The notes under the pieces were generated by a model. The model was not told the DNA's origin, made no database searches, and worked only from the letters and a program-made list of their open reading frames with translations. A DNA stretch of 64,000 bases. Origin: Halorussus vallis. GTDB lineage: Archaea > Halobacteriota > Halobacteria > Halobacteriales > Haladaptataceae. Positions within the stretch are counted from its first letter, which is position 1, and every line of letters starts with the position of its first letter. Location: the NCBI RefSeq assembly GCF_024138165.1, contig NZ_CP100000.1:2728001-2792000 (forward strand), in the 5' to 3' direction. Shown here piece after piece: positions 51,459 to 61,444 of the stretch. The position numbers and the translations under genes were made by a program.

Positions 51459-54086
51459 TTACGGGAAGACCAGCACGGTGGCGTTGTCGGTTTCCAGCAC
51501 CTCGACCTCTTCGCCGCTCTCGGCGCGGTACTCCTCGACGATGTCGACCGCGTCGCCGTCGATGGTCACGTCCTCGCCGTCGACTTCGAGGGTGATCTCG
51601 CCCTCTATCTCCTTGTCGTTCTTCAGTTGGTTGAAGTCGGCCGACTCCAGCGCCCCGATGACCTGGCCGGCCTTGTCGCGGAACTGCGGGCCGATGACGC
51701 TGTGGTCGGGGTCGACGCCGACCGGGACGAGTTCGACGTTCGGCTTACCCTCCTCGGGGTAGACCGGCGCGTTGACCGTCTCGCTCAGGTCGTAGGTGTC
51801 GAGTTGGCGGCCGTCCGCCGAGTAGACCTCGATGCGGTCGAGGTCGGCGTTGAGCGCCATCCCCGCGTCGGACTTCCAGGCCCGGACGGTGCTGGCGACC
51901 TCGGCGACGACCTCGCCCTTGCGTTCTGCGTCCTCGTCGGCGAACTCGACGTCGGGCCAGCCCGCGACGTGGACGCTACCGTCGGTGCCGGGCAAGTGGT
52001 GGTAGACCTCCTCGGCGAAGTGGGGCGAGAAGGGCGCGAGCATCCGGACCGAGGCCGAAACCGCGGTGTAGAGCGTCGCGCGGGCGGCGTCGCGCTCGCC
52101 GGGCCGACCCTCGTAGAGGCGTCCTTTCACGAGTTCGACGTAGTCGTCGGCGAGGTCCTCCCAGACGAACTCCCGGAGTTTCCGGAGCGCCGAGTCGAAG
52201 CGGTAGGCCCGCATGTCCTCCTCGACCGCCTCGGCGGTCCGGAAGAGCTTCGTCAGGATCCACCGGTCGGCGTCGCGGTAGGCCGGGTCCGAGATTCTGG
52301 GCGTCTCCTCGTCGAAGTGGCCCGAGGCGAACTGGAAGATGTTCCAGAGCTTCGTGAGGAACCGGGAGGCCGACTTGACCTCCTTCCACTGGAACTGGAT
52401 GTCGCTGCCGGGTTGGCCGCCGAGCGCGAGCGACTGCCGGAACGCGTCGGCGCTGTACTCCTCGATGGCCTCGGTCGGGCTGACGACGTACTCCGGCCGG
52501 GACTTGCTCATCTTGTTGCCGTCCTCGCCGAACACCATGCCGTTGATCAGCACCTGCTCCCACGGCTTCTCGTCCTCCAGCGCCGTCACGCGGAGCAGGG
52601 TGTAGAACGCCCACGTCCGGATGATGTCGTGGCCCTGGGGTCGGAGGCTGGTCGGCGAGAACTCCTCGTCGGGCCAGCCCTGGACGTGCATCGGCGAGAT
52701 GGACGAGTCCATCCAGGTGTCCATCACGTCGGTCTCGCCCTCCCAGTCGTCGGCGCCGCACTCGGGGCACTCGCCGACCGCGGGGTCGGTTTCGGTGGGG
52801 TCGAGCGGGAGTTCCTCGACGTCCGCGACGTGGATGTGGTCGCACTCCCCGCAGAACCACGCCGGGATGGGCGTGGCGAACACGCGCTGGCGGGAGATGA
52901 CCCAGTCCCACTCCATGCTCTCGGTCCAGTCCTCGAGCCGTGAGTACATGTGCTCGGGAATCCACTCGACCTCCCGGGCCTTCTCCAGAATCTCGTCCTG
53001 GCGGACCTCGACGAACCACTGCTCCTTGCTCAGGATCTCGATGGGGGTGTCGCAGCGCCAGCACGCGCCGACCGACTGGTTGGTGGGTTCGGAGTCTTCG
53101 AGGTAGCCCGCTTCCTCCAGGTCCTCGGCGATGGTGCCCTTGGCCTCCTGGATGGTCAGGCCCTCGTACTCGCCGGCGAGTTCGCCCAGGCGACCGTCCT
53201 CGGTGAACACCGGCCGGAGGTCGAGGTCGTGTTCGGCCCACCAGGTCACGTCCTGCTTGTCGCCGAACGTGCAGATCATCACCGCGCCGGTGCCGAAGTC
53301 GCCGTCGACGTCGTCGTCGGCGACCAGTTCGACCTCCTGGCCGAACAGCGGCACCTCGAAGGTGTCGCCGACTCGGTCGGAATACCGCTCGTCGTCGGGG
53401 TCGACCGCCATGCCGACGCAGGCCGCGAGCAGTTCGGGTCGGGTCGTGGCGATCTCGATGTCGTCGTTCCCCTTGCCGGGGAAGGTGACGTAGTAGAGCG
53501 TCCCCTCGCGGTCGATGTTCTCGACCTCGGCGTCGGCGATGGCGGTTTCACAGCGCGGACACCAGTTGACGGGGTGTTCGTCGCGGTAGACGTAGCTCTC
53601 GTCCTCGTCGCCCCGGGCCATCTCGACGAACGACCGCTGGGTCTTGCCCCAGTACTCGGGGTCCATGGTGCGGTACTCCGCCGACCAGTCCTGGGAGAAG
53701 CCGAGGTCGCCCATCGTCTCCTTCATCCCGTCGATGCGTCGCTCGGTGTACTCGATGCAGAGGTCCCGGAACTCCTCGCGGGAAACCTCCGTGCGGTGGA
53801 TGTCCTCTTCCTCCTCGACCTTCACCTCGGTCGGCAGGCCGTGGCAGTCCCAGCCCTGCGGGAAGAGCACGTCGTCGCCGAGCAGGCGGTGGAACCGCGC
53901 GGCGAAGTCCATGTAGCTCCACCCGAGCGCGTGGCCGATGTGGAGGTTTCCGGTCGGGTACGGCGGCGGGGTGTCGATGACGTAGTCGGGTTCGCCCTCG
54001 TGGTGGTAGACCTCCGCGTCCTGCCACTCTTCCTGCCACTTCGGTTCGACTGTCTGGGGGTCGTAACTGTCGGGAACGTCGGTCAT
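51459..54086 (-). CDS. valS: Valyl-tRNA synthetase
   Basis: An 875-residue class I aminoacyl-tRNA synthetase that charges tRNA-Val. The HIGH motif is [20 protein letters not shown] at about residues 46-65, and the KMSKS loop is [14 protein letters not shown]. CxxC zinc pairs (CPRCETA, CGECDHI, CPECGAD, CWRCDTP) sit in the central region. It is shorter than bacterial ValS because the archaeal form lacks the long C-terminal coiled coil, as expected. It is essential and on its own strand; the 269 bases upstream hold no gene. Confidence 0.97.
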   Translation of the reverse strand: MTDVPDSYDPQTVEPKWQEEWQDAEVYHHEGEPDYVIDTPPPYPTGNLHIGHALGWSYMDFAARFHRLLGDDVLFPQGWDCHGLPTEVKVEEEEDIHRTEVSREEFRDLCIEYTERRIDGMKETMGDLGFSQDWSAEYRTMDPEYWGKTQRSFVEMARGDEDESYVYRDEHPVNWCPRCETAIADAEVENIDREGTLYYVTFPGKGNDDIEIATTRPELLAACVGMAVDPDDERYSDRVGDTFEVPLFGQEVELVADDDVDGDFGTGAVMICTFGDKQDVTWWAEHDLDLRPVFTEDGRLGELAGEYEGLTIQEAKGTIAEDLEEAGYLEDSEPTNQSVGACWRCDTPIEILSKEQWFVEVRQDEILEKAREVEWIPEHMYSRLEDWTESMEWDWVISRQRVFATPIPAWFCGECDHIHVADVEELPLDPTETDPAVGECPECGADDWEGETDVMDTWMDSSISPMHVQGWPDEEFSPTSLRPQGHDIIRTWAFYTLLRVTALEDEKPWEQVLINGMVFGEDGNKMSKSRPEYVVSPTEAIEEYSADAFRQSLALGGQPGSDIQFQWKEVKSASRFLTKLWNIFQFASGHFDEETPRISDPAYRDADRWILTKLFRTAEAVEEDMRAYRFDSALRKLREFVWEDLADDYVELVKGRLYEGRPGERDAARATLYTAVSASVRMLAPFSPHFAEEVYHHLPGTDGSVHVAGWPDVEFADEDAERKGEVVAEVASTVRAWKSDAGMALNADLDRIEVYSADGRQLDTYDLSETVNAPVYPEEGKPNVELVPVGVDPDHSVIGPQFRDKAGQVIGALESADFNQLKNDKEIEGEITLEVDGEDVTIDGDAVDIVEEYRAESGEEVEVLETDNATVLVFP

Positions 54087-54355
54087 GATGTAGCTATCGC
54101 TGACTCCGTCGGGTCGTCGTTGCCGCGAGAAAGACGCGCCGCTGCGCTATACTGTTCGACGTACTACCGACACAGTCAGCCTCATGCCACAAAGGAGTGG
54201 GTCGGGCTTGATAAAGGTTCTCGTCTCCCGGAAGGATTCTTCGGACGTAATCGCGGCTCTACGGGACTCCGGACGAATCCGGTCGAATCGACGGCTCCTC
54301 GACCGCGACTGCATCGGAACTCGCTGCTCGCTCGTAACGATGTAACTAGACACCC

Positions 54356-54811
54356 ATGTTCAAGTCGCTCCGCCGGAATCACGCGGGCATGGCCTGCGAA
54401 AAGTGCGGCGCGAGCACCCGCGAGAGAGCCGAACTCTGCCGTGACTGCGCCGCCGCGACCCCGAAGTACGTCGAAGCCATCTGCGTCCTGAGCATCGTCG
54501 TCGACCCGTTCGTCTTCGCGCTCCTGTTCTCGGTCACCGCGATGCCGCCGCTGTTCGCCGAGCGAATCCTCCTCTTGCTGTCGCCGTTCCTCCTCGCGAA
54601 ATTCCCGCTCTACTACGGCCTCTTCCGGGCGCGGACGTGGGCGTGGGGCTTCGGCGTCATCATGTTCGCCGCGGGCGCGTTGGTCGGCCTCGTCGCGCTC
54701 TGGTTCGGCAGCCTCGGTGGCCTCGTCACGCTGGTCGCCAACGGTGCCATCGCGGCGTACCTCTACAGCCAGCACGAGGCGTACCTCCCCGAGCCGGACT
54801 CGACCCCCTGA
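54356..54811 (+). CDS. Zinc-ribbon membrane protein, function unknown
   Basis: A 151-residue protein with a short N-terminal zinc ribbon (ACEKCGAS, then LCRDCAAAT) followed by about four helices (VDPFVFALLFSVTAMPPLF, ILLLLSPFLLAKFPLYYGLF, FGVIMFAAGALVGLVALWFG, GGLVTLVANGAIAAYLYSQH). The ribbon probably faces the cytoplasm. This zinc-ribbon plus multi-helix layout recurs in haloarchaea, but no function is known to me. It lies upstream of the 6-phosphogluconate dehydrogenase gene. Confidence 0.82.
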   Translation: MFKSLRRNHAGMACEKCGASTRERAELCRDCAAATPKYVEAICVLSIVVDPFVFALLFSVTAMPPLFAERILLLLSPFLLAKFPLYYGLFRARTWAWGFGVIMFAAGALVGLVALWFGSLGGLVTLVANGAIAAYLYSQHEAYLPEPDSTP

Positions 54812-54883
54812 CCCGATTCTCCTGTCTTCGCGCCGGCGACCCGAACCGCAACCCCTACCTTCGCCCCCGAACCACCTCCTCGC

Positions 54884-55789
54884 ATGCAACTGGGCGTCAT
54901 CGGACTCGGCCGGATGGGCCGCATCGTCGTCGACAGAGTACTCGACGTGGGCCACGATGTGGTGGCTTTCGACCTGGACGAAGAGGCCGTCGCGGCCGCC
55001 GAGGAGGCGGGCGCGACCGCCGCCGATTCGGTGGTCGGCCTCGCCGAAGCGCTGGGCGACGAGAAGCGCATCTGGCTGATGGTGCCCGCCGGCGAACCGG
55101 TCGACGCCGCGCTCGACGACCTCGAACCCCACCTCGACGAGGACGACGTCGTGGTCGACGGCGGCAACTCCCACTTCGAGGACTCGGTGCGCCGGGCCGA
55201 GTCGACCCCCGCGGCCTACCTCGACTGCGGCACGTCGGGGGGACCCGCGGGCGCGGAACTCGGCTTCTCGCTGATGGTCGGCGGCCCCGAGTGGGCCTAC
55301 GACGAACTGGTCCCGATCTTCGACGCGGTGGCGACCGGCCCCGAGGGCCACGACCGAATGGGGCCGGCCGGGTCGGGCCACTACGTCAAAATGGTCCACA
55401 ACGGCGTCGAGTACGCGCTGATGCAGACCTACGGCGAGGGGTTCGAGCTGCTCTCGGAGGGCCGCTACGACCTCGACCTCGAGAAGGTGGCCCGGACGTG
55501 GAACAACGGCGCGGTCATCCGGTCGTGGCTGCTCGAACTCTGCGAGGAGGCGTTCCGCGAGGAGGGCACCGACCTCGGCGACGTCGACGACCACGTCGCG
55601 GGTGGGTCGACCGGCACCTGGACCGTCCAGGAGGCCCTCGAACAGGAGGTTCCCCTGCCGCTCATCTATCAGGCGCTCGTCGAGCGGTTCGGCTCGCGTG
55701 CGCCCGCTGAAGGCCGGTTCTCCCGCCGACTGGCGAACCGGCTCCGCTACGGGTTCGGTCGGCACGAAGTCGCACGCCGCGAGGAGTGA
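54884..55789 (+). CDS. gnd: 6-phosphogluconate dehydrogenase, decarboxylating (short form)
   Basis: A 301-residue NAD(P)-dependent dehydrogenase that makes ribulose 5-phosphate from 6-phosphogluconate. The nucleotide-binding GLGRMG starts at residue 7. The substrate motif GGNSHFED is at about residues 91-98, GGPAGAELGFSLMVGG follows, and HYVKMVHNGVEYALM carries the catalytic lysine and histidine. The length fits the short YqeC/GndA-like class used by haloarchaea for the oxidative pentose phosphate pathway. Its start lies 72 bases after the zinc-ribbon membrane gene, perhaps in the same transcript. Confidence 0.93.
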   Translation: MQLGVIGLGRMGRIVVDRVLDVGHDVVAFDLDEEAVAAAEEAGATAADSVVGLAEALGDEKRIWLMVPAGEPVDAALDDLEPHLDEDDVVVDGGNSHFEDSVRRAESTPAAYLDCGTSGGPAGAELGFSLMVGGPEWAYDELVPIFDAVATGPEGHDRMGPAGSGHYVKMVHNGVEYALMQTYGEGFELLSEGRYDLDLEKVARTWNNGAVIRSWLLELCEEAFREEGTDLGDVDDHVAGGSTGTWTVQEALEQEVPLPLIYQALVERFGSRAPAEGRFSRRLANRLRYGFGRHEVARREE

Positions 55790-55852
55790 GTCGCCGACGC
55801 GGAAGCTACACCGATACGACACTTTTAGTCGCCCGGTCGCGAACGACGACGT

Positions 55853-56386
55853 ATGCCCGGGCCGAAGTTCCTCGACGGCGACCGCGTCACCCTCCGCGTT
55901 CCGGCCGAGGACGACGTCGAATTCCTGCTCGAACACGAGAACGACCCCGCGGTGCGCCGCACTCGGAGCGCGAACCTGCCGACCGGGCCCGAGGAGGTCC
56001 GACGGCGGCTCGGCGGGACGCTCGGCCGCTCGGACGACACGCTCGCGCTCGTCGTGTCTGCCGACGGTGACCCCGTCGGTCTGGTGTATCTCATCCGCGA
56101 GAAGCCGAACGACGACGTGTACGGCCGCGCGGAACTCGCCTTCTGGGTCGCGCCCCACGCACAGGGCAACGGCTACGCGACCGATGCGGCTCGGACGGTC
56201 GTGGCGCACGGGTTCGACCGCCTCCGACTCCACAAGGTGACCGCGAAGGCGTTCGCTCACAACGAGGCCTCGAAGCGAGTACTGGAGAAGGTCGGCTTCG
56301 TCGAGGAAGGCGTCTTCCGCGACGAGGCGTTCGTCGACGGCGAGTACCGGGACGTCGTTCGGTACGGACTACTGGCCGACGAATAG
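55853..56386 (+). CDS. RimJ/RimL-like GNAT acetyltransferase
   Basis: A 177-residue GNAT enzyme: the opening FLDGDRVTLRVPAEDDVEFL is the RimL-type start. AELAFWVAPHAQGNGYATDA (Q-G-N-G-Y-A) is the acetyl-CoA loop, and AHNEASKRVLEKVGFVEEGV gives motif B. The family acetylates protein N-termini or small amines; the substrate is unknown. It may be co-transcribed with gnd, 63 bases upstream. Confidence 0.9.
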   Translation: MPGPKFLDGDRVTLRVPAEDDVEFLLEHENDPAVRRTRSANLPTGPEEVRRRLGGTLGRSDDTLALVVSADGDPVGLVYLIREKPNDDVYGRAELAFWVAPHAQGNGYATDAARTVVAHGFDRLRLHKVTAKAFAHNEASKRVLEKVGFVEEGVFRDEAFVDGEYRDVVRYGLLADE

Positions 56387-56467
56387 CGCGTTCCGGCGAG
56401 TCCCCTCTATGGTATCCTCACGCACACCTCCGCCGACTTGATGACGACGCGGGCCGACCGTTCCGCC

Positions 56468-57268
56468 ATGTCCCCCGCCGTCTCGCTGTTCTTCGCCGAC
56501 TTCGAGGACGAGCGCGGCGAGGTCGGCTACTACTGGGAGCGACTGAACTCCCTCGACGTGCCGGTCCCCGAAACGACGTTCGTCACGCTCGAGGCGACCG
56601 AGGACGGCTACCGCTGGGACACCGACGAAATTCTCCGATTCATGCGCGAACGCGACCTCCACCGGGCGTTCGTCCGGACCCAGCGCAAGGCCGCGACCGT
56701 CCGCCTGCGCGAGGGGTCGTTCGTCCCGCGGCCCGACCCGGAAGCCGTCGACCGGACCGTTGCGTCGCTCCTCGATCAGAACGACGAGCAGGGTTGGCCC
56801 CACGGCGAGGGTCTGGTCGTCCGGGAGTGGCTCGACCTCGATTTCTGTCGGTTCCCGGCCCACTCGTGTCACCCCTCGATTCGGTTCTTCGTCGACGACG
56901 GCGAGGTCGTCGGTCAGACGCCGGCCGACCCGGACGCTGACGAGATGGTCTGCGCGGGCCGATACGACTACCTCGAACCGGTCCTCGCCGAGGCAGATTT
57001 CTCGACGCCCCGACGGTACGCCGAGCGAATCGCCGCCGAGTTCGACGAGGCGACGTGGGGCGTCGACTTCGTGCTCGACGCCCGCAGCGACTGGTACTGT
57101 ACGGAGTTCAACTTCAACGGCGTCTACTGGAACCGCCGGGAGGAGTGCTACTGGAACATGTGCGGACAGGGCGACTTCGAACCGTTCTCGCCGGTCGAGA
57201 TGCACTCGGCCGCGCTGTGGGGCGTCCGGCCCGAGCAGAGTGAGCGGCCCGACGGTCGCTGGTGGTGA
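56468..57268 (+). CDS. Unknown protein with an ATP-grasp-like C-terminus
   Basis: A 266-residue protein from the ATG at 56468; the ATG at 56441 adds nine residues and cannot be excluded. The N-terminal half has SLFFADFEDERGEVGYYWER and DTDEILRFMRERDLHRAFVR. The C-terminal half ends WGVDFVLDARSDWYCTEFNF, then NGVYWNR. A V-D-F-V-x-D followed by an E-x-N motif is how ATP-grasp ligases finish their metal site. The classic N-terminal ATP-grasp loops are not obvious. It may be a degenerate or divergent ligase; no partner gene identifies a substrate. Confidence 0.72.
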   Translation: MSPAVSLFFADFEDERGEVGYYWERLNSLDVPVPETTFVTLEATEDGYRWDTDEILRFMRERDLHRAFVRTQRKAATVRLREGSFVPRPDPEAVDRTVASLLDQNDEQGWPHGEGLVVREWLDLDFCRFPAHSCHPSIRFFVDDGEVVGQTPADPDADEMVCAGRYDYLEPVLAEADFSTPRRYAERIAAEFDEATWGVDFVLDARSDWYCTEFNFNGVYWNRREECYWNMCGQGDFEPFSPVEMHSAALWGVRPEQSERPDGRWW

Positions 57269-57271
57269 GTC

Positions 57272-57880
57272 TCAGCCCTGCCCGTGGACCTCACCCCGCG
57301 GTTCGTACTCGATCTCGGTCGCCACCGCGTCGGCGACATCCTCGCCGCAGTACTTCGCGACGAGGTGGAGCGACAGGTCGAGTCCCGAGGTCACGCCGCC
57401 CGCCGTGAGCACGTCGCCGTCGTCGACCACGCGAGCGTCGACGACGGCGGCGTCGGTTTCTCGGAGGTCGTCCAGCGCGCCCGCGTGCGTGACCGCCGGG
57501 CGACCGTCCAGAACCCCCGATTCGGCCAGGAGCATCCCGCCGGTGCAGACCGCCGCGAGGGTCGTCCCGTCGGCGTGGAGTTCCGCCAGGGCGTCCGGCA
57601 GGTCGCCCCTCTCGGCTTCGGCCCACACGCTCGCGGGCGCGCGGTCGTTCCACCCACCGCCGGGGACGACCACGAGGTCGGGGTCCGTTTCGGCGAGGAC
57701 GCCGTCTGGTTCGATTCGGAGGCCGTGGATGGCGGTGACTCGCTGGGTGGGTTCGAGGGTGCGGAGCGAGACGGCGAGGTCCCCGCCGCGGCTCGCGGCG
57801 GTCGAGAACACCTCGTAGGGCGCGACGGCGTCCATCTCGTCGAAGCCCTCGTAGACGACTATCGAGATTTCGGTGGTCAT
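57272..57880 (-). CDS. DJ-1/PfpI-family protein
   Basis: A 202-residue class I glutamine-amidotransferase-like protein of the DJ-1/PfpI superfamily. The nucleophile elbow is LAAVCTGGMLLAES, with Cys in the expected A-x-C-x-G setting, preceded by VVVPGGGWNDR and an early Glu in VVYEGFDEMDA. TAGGVTSGLDLSLHLV is close to ThiJ/AraC-linked members. Possible roles are glyoxalase-like, protease-like or sensor functions. It is convergent with the ATP-grasp-like gene, 3 bases apart. Confidence 0.9.
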   Translation of the reverse strand: MTTEISIVVYEGFDEMDAVAPYEVFSTAASRGGDLAVSLRTLEPTQRVTAIHGLRIEPDGVLAETDPDLVVVPGGGWNDRAPASVWAEAERGDLPDALAELHADGTTLAAVCTGGMLLAESGVLDGRPAVTHAGALDDLRETDAAVVDARVVDDGDVLTAGGVTSGLDLSLHLVAKYCGEDVADAVATEIEYEPRGEVHGQG

Positions 57881-57952
57881 ACGATTCAGTCGGAGACGGA
57901 GACGAAAAGCGTGTAGGTGATTGCAGGAAAGACGCGGAAATCGAAGCGGTGA

Positions 57953-58137
57953 CCGCCTCGAAAGCCCCCGGGCGCTCGTCGCGAATGATGAGAACTACAG
58001 TAGATAAAAGCACTTTGAAAGCCCCCGGTGGCTACGCTCCCGCGGCTCGCTGCGCGCTTCAGTCGCTCACTGCGCTCGCTCCTTCCAGTGCTTACTTCGC
58101 CGGGGTTCGCGTAGCCGCCGGCCCCTTTCATCCACTC
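57953..58137. repeat. Intergenic structured elements, family C copy 3 (a partial and a complete unit)
   Basis: A truncated left half (gaaag-ccc at 57960 on) precedes a complete unit. In the complete unit GAAAG-CCC starts at 58017 and CCC-CTTTC ends at 58129. The paired stem is CCGGTGGCTACGC / GCGTAGCCGCCGG, with one G-U wobble. The stem differs from copies 1 and 2 while the flanks are kept. The elements lie between divergent genes (57881-58541). Confidence 0.75.
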
Positions 58138-58144
58138 ACTTCCG

Positions 58145-58262
58145 GACCGCACCGCGACCGCCACACGCCTCCCCAACCGACTCCGTCGCGCCTCTTCGAG
58201 GCGCTCGGTCGTCCCTCGCACGGAGATGGCGTGAGATGAACTCACGCCAGCGCGCGCCACGC
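58145..58262. repeat. Family B element, half copy
   Basis: It contains the inner arm gaccgccacacgcctcccca (58156 on) and the core atgaactcacgccagcgcg, the reverse of the core in copy 3 at 51068-51299. The other half is missing. It directly follows the family C unit. Confidence 0.6.
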
Positions 58263-58541
58263 CGGACGCTCACCCTCGTAACCGCCGGTGAACTAAACTA
58301 CCGGAGGCGTCCAATTGCACTGGCCTCCAGGCGGGACTTTCGAGGTGGTCACTATCTCCGTTGTTGTCGCGTTTCGTCACGAGTGGCCGAAGACGTTCGG
58401 GCTGTCCCCAACTACAACGATTCTCATAGCTAGTAATCGTCGCATTCCTGCCCCGCTCTCACCCGCAGCAAACTCCTCCCGTCGGCGTATTTCCCGCGGA
58501 CAATCACAATGCTGTTAAAGTAGTATTCCGTAGCCCCGCGC

Positions 58542-59117
58542 ATGGTAGACGTATTGGGACTGGGACTCGGACTCTCGCTGGTCCTCATCGTAGTGGCGCT
58601 GCACTATTCGAGGGGCACCGAGTGGCGCGTCCCCGACGACATCTCCCAGGAGGTGCTCGAACGCCGCGCGGCGACCGTGCCGGAGACGGACTTCCCCGAA
58701 CCGATGAACCGCTCCATCGGCGGCGGTGGCGGTGCGGTCGCGGTCGGCGGCGGCGCCGAGGGCGAACTCGAAGGCGAGGGCGACGAAGAGGAGGGATTCG
58801 ACCCCGCGGCCATCTCCGAGGACGAGGTGGAGTACTTCGAGGTCGAGTACGTCAACGAAGGGTCGACCATCGAGGTCGCGAACAACGAGACGCTGCTCGA
58901 AGCCGGCGAGGACGAGGGCTGGGACCTGCCCTACGCCTGCCGACAGGGCCAGTGTCTCTCCTGCGGCGGCAAGGTGACCGACGGCGACGCCCACGAGTAC
59001 GTCCGCCACAGCAACAACGAGACGCTCGGCGAGGACGAGGTCGAGAAGGGGTACATCCTCACCTGCACCGCCTACCCGACCGCCGACCTCTCGCTCGAGA
59101 CGAACGAGACGCCCTGA
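58542..59117 (+). CDS. Membrane-anchored plant-type [2Fe-2S] ferredoxin
   Basis: A 191-residue protein. Residues 1-22 are one hydrophobic helix (VLGLGLGLSLVLIVVALHYS), followed by a Gly/Glu-rich linker of about 70 residues. The C-terminal domain has CRQGQCLSCGGKV plus the fourth cysteine in ILTCTAYP, the Cys-x4-Cys-x2-Cys...Cys pattern of plant-type ferredoxins. It is larger and tethered compared with the usual soluble haloarchaeal ferredoxin (about 128 residues). It could donate electrons to a membrane or soluble partner. The Rieske oxygenase lacks an adjacent reductase, but any link is speculative. A TATA-like gttaaag at about 58512 supports the start. Confidence 0.87.
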   Translation: MVDVLGLGLGLSLVLIVVALHYSRGTEWRVPDDISQEVLERRAATVPETDFPEPMNRSIGGGGGAVAVGGGAEGELEGEGDEEEGFDPAAISEDEVEYFEVEYVNEGSTIEVANNETLLEAGEDEGWDLPYACRQGQCLSCGGKVTDGDAHEYVRHSNNETLGEDEVEKGYILTCTAYPTADLSLETNETP

Positions 59118-59201
59118 CACGACACTTTCCGAATCTCTCGGTTCTGCGGACCAATTTCCAACCCGAAGCGTTAAAATCCTAAGCCGTTCTGCGAACGAAT
59201 A

Positions 59202-60656
59202 GTGTCGTCTACCGAGTCCCGCGACATCACCCGGGGCGACCTGTCCCGACCGCTGTTCCACCTCGCGTGGCCCATCGTCGTCACCCAGTTGCTACAGGTG
59301 ACGTACAACGTCGCCGACGCGTTCTGGCTCGGCCGGTACTCCGCCGCCGCGGTCGGCGCAATCAGCCTCGCGTTCCCCATCATCTACTTCCTCATCGCGT
59401 TCGGCGGCGGATTCAACGTCGCCGGAAGCACGCTGGTCGCCCAGTACACCGGCGCGAACAGCAGGGGTTCTGCAGGGAAGGTCGCCGGACAGACCGTCGG
59501 CTTCGTCGTCGCCATCGGCGCGGTGCTCAGCGTCGTGGGCTACTTCGGTGCGGGACCGATGCTCGCGCTGTTCCCCAGCCACGGCGCCACCGCCGCGGAG
59601 GTCGTTCCGCGCGCCCAGGAGTACATGGAGATATTCTTCCTCGGCCTGCCGCCGATGTTCGCGTTCTTCGCGTTCTCGGCGCTGCTGCGGGGTTACGGCG
59701 ACACCCGGACGCCGATGCGGGTGATGGCGGTTAGCGTCGCGCTGAACGTCGTGCTCGACCCGTTGCTCATCTTCGGCATGGGGCCGTTCGCCGAGATGGG
59801 CATCGCGGGCGCGGCCGTCGCGACCCTCGTTGCGCGGACGGTCGCGGGCGTCTACGGACTCTACGTGCTGTTCGCCACCAACACCGGGCCGGACCTCCGC
59901 GTCGACCACCTCGCGCCGGACTTCGAGTACATCCAGGACATCGTCCGCATCGGCGTCCCCTCGGCGCTCGAACAGTCGGCCGGCGCGCTCGCGATGGTGA
60001 CGCTGACGGTGATGATCGTCACCTTCGAACCCGCGGTCATCGCGGCCTACGGGCTGGGCAACCGACTCATCTCGCTCGTCTTCCTCCCGGCGGTCGGGTT
60101 CGGCAAGGCGACGAACACGATGGTCGGACAGAACCTCGGCGCGGGCAAGCCCGAGCGCGCCGAGCGCGCGGTCTGGCTGGCGGCCAAAGCCGGCGCGGCC
60201 ATCATGCTCGGACTGGCGGTCCTCGCGGCGCTGTTTCCCCGGCCCGTCGTCTCGGTGTTCATGGCGACCGGAACGCCCGAGGCCGCGCGGACCATCGACT
60301 ACGCCGCCGAGTACCTCCGGATTCGGACCGTGGAGTTCGCGTTCATCGGCGTGTTCCAGGTGATGGTCGGCGCCTACCGCGGGGCGGGCAACACCAAGAC
60401 CGCGATGGCGTTCTCGATGGTCACCCTCTGGCTCATCCGCGTGCCGGCGGTCTACTACCTCGCGTTCCGGACGGGGCTCGGCCCGACCGGCATCTGGGTC
60501 GGCGTCGCGCTCGGACACGTCGTCGGCGCCGTCGGGGCGACCGCATGGTTCACCCGCGGGACGTGGAAGCGGTCGGTCATCGACGGGACGACCGACGCCT
60601 CCCTCGAAGCCGACGGTGGCGAGCACAAGTCCGAGGGCGAAGACGGCGCTCGCTAA
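59202..60656 (+). CDS. MATE-family efflux transporter
   Basis: A 484-residue, twelve-helix MATE protein. The N-terminus DLSRPLFHLAWPIVVTQLLQ VTYNV-type opening, the central VRIGVPSALEQSAGALAMV and NLGAGKPERAERAV-like text are family hallmarks. It starts at GTG 59202, which follows gttaaaatcc at about 59170 (TATA spacing). It exports organic cations or drugs by sodium or proton antiport. It is separated from the ferredoxin gene by 84 bases, and its own promoter argues for a separate transcript. Confidence 0.94.
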   Translation: MSSTESRDITRGDLSRPLFHLAWPIVVTQLLQVTYNVADAFWLGRYSAAAVGAISLAFPIIYFLIAFGGGFNVAGSTLVAQYTGANSRGSAGKVAGQTVGFVVAIGAVLSVVGYFGAGPMLALFPSHGATAAEVVPRAQEYMEIFFLGLPPMFAFFAFSALLRGYGDTRTPMRVMAVSVALNVVLDPLLIFGMGPFAEMGIAGAAVATLVARTVAGVYGLYVLFATNTGPDLRVDHLAPDFEYIQDIVRIGVPSALEQSAGALAMVTLTVMIVTFEPAVIAAYGLGNRLISLVFLPAVGFGKATNTMVGQNLGAGKPERAERAVWLAAKAGAAIMLGLAVLAALFPRPVVSVFMATGTPEAARTIDYAAEYLRIRTVEFAFIGVFQVMVGAYRGAGNTKTAMAFSMVTLWLIRVPAVYYLAFRTGLGPTGIWVGVALGHVVGAVGATAWFTRGTWKRSVIDGTTDASLEADGGEHKSEGEDGAR

Positions 60657-60773
60657 GTGGACTAGCGGGCGACGCTCGAATCGCTACGCGCGAACCGGCT
60701 CCTCGAAAAAAGAACGTTGCTGAACGTCGCTGGCGCACCGCGTGCGTCTCCCGACTCGGTCGTCCCCGACGGC

Positions 60774-61268
60774 TCAGTCGGCGGCGATCTGCTGGTAGTT
60801 GAAGCTCTCGGCGAGGTCTTTCAGTTTCTCCAGCGTCTCCTCCTCCTCTTCGAGGTTCTCGTGGAGGATGTCGCCGGCTTCGTCCATCCCAAGGCGGTCG
60901 GCCAGCATCGCGAGGTTGCCGTAGGCCGCGATCTCGTAGTGTTCGACCTTCTGGGCCGCCGTGACGTTGAACACGTCCAGGACCTCCTGGTCGGGGTCCT
61001 GCTCGGCGAACTCCTTCTGCTCGGCGATGATGCCCTGGATGGCCTCGCACTCCTCTTCCTCGGGCGGTTCGCTCAGCATGTCGAACACCTCTTCGAGGCG
61101 CTCGATGTGGCCCTGGGTCTGCTCGCGGTGGTCGCGGAACGCCTGCTTGATGTCGTCGTGTTCGACCTGGTTCTCCAGGTCCTCCAGCGCGTCGACGATC
61201 TCGTGTTCCGCGTAGTAGATGTCTTCCAGCTCGTGCTCGAACAGTTCTTCTAAGTTGTTTACAGTCAT
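60774..61268 (-). CDS. YciE/YciF-type ferritin-like protein (DUF892)
   Basis: A 164-residue four-helix-bundle protein from the ATG at 61268. ELFEHELEDIYYAEHEIVDA at the start and VEHYEIAAYGNLAMLADRLG in the middle carry the Glu/His pairs of the YciF family. Metal-binding Glu-x2-His-type positions are present, so a ferroxidase or stress-protein role is likely. An in-frame upstream extension (from 61358) is basic and unsupported. It is convergent with the MATE gene. Confidence 0.9.
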   Translation of the reverse strand: MTVNNLEELFEHELEDIYYAEHEIVDALEDLENQVEHDDIKQAFRDHREQTQGHIERLEEVFDMLSEPPEEEECEAIQGIIAEQKEFAEQDPDQEVLDVFNVTAAQKVEHYEIAAYGNLAMLADRLGMDEAGDILHENLEEEEETLEKLKDLAESFNYQQIAAD

Positions 61269-61410
61269 CGGAAACCCCTCACCGTATCGAAGGTCCGCGA
61301 GTTCCGTAAAAGAATTTGCCGACAGCTGAACTATCCGGACGCGTCGGATACGACGCATGACAATCCAAGGTGTCCGGCGCGGTTCCGGGCGCGATTCGCG
61401 ACTTTCACAA

Positions 61411-61420
61411 CCGTTAAATC
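61411..61420 (+). promoter_or_regulatory. TATA box of tRNA-Arg
   Basis: ccgttaaatc, 25-34 bases upstream of the tRNA 5' end, the only A+T-rich octamer in this part of the spacer. Confidence 0.5.
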
Positions 61421-61444
61421 GGCGAGTCCTGTAGTGTTCGGTGA

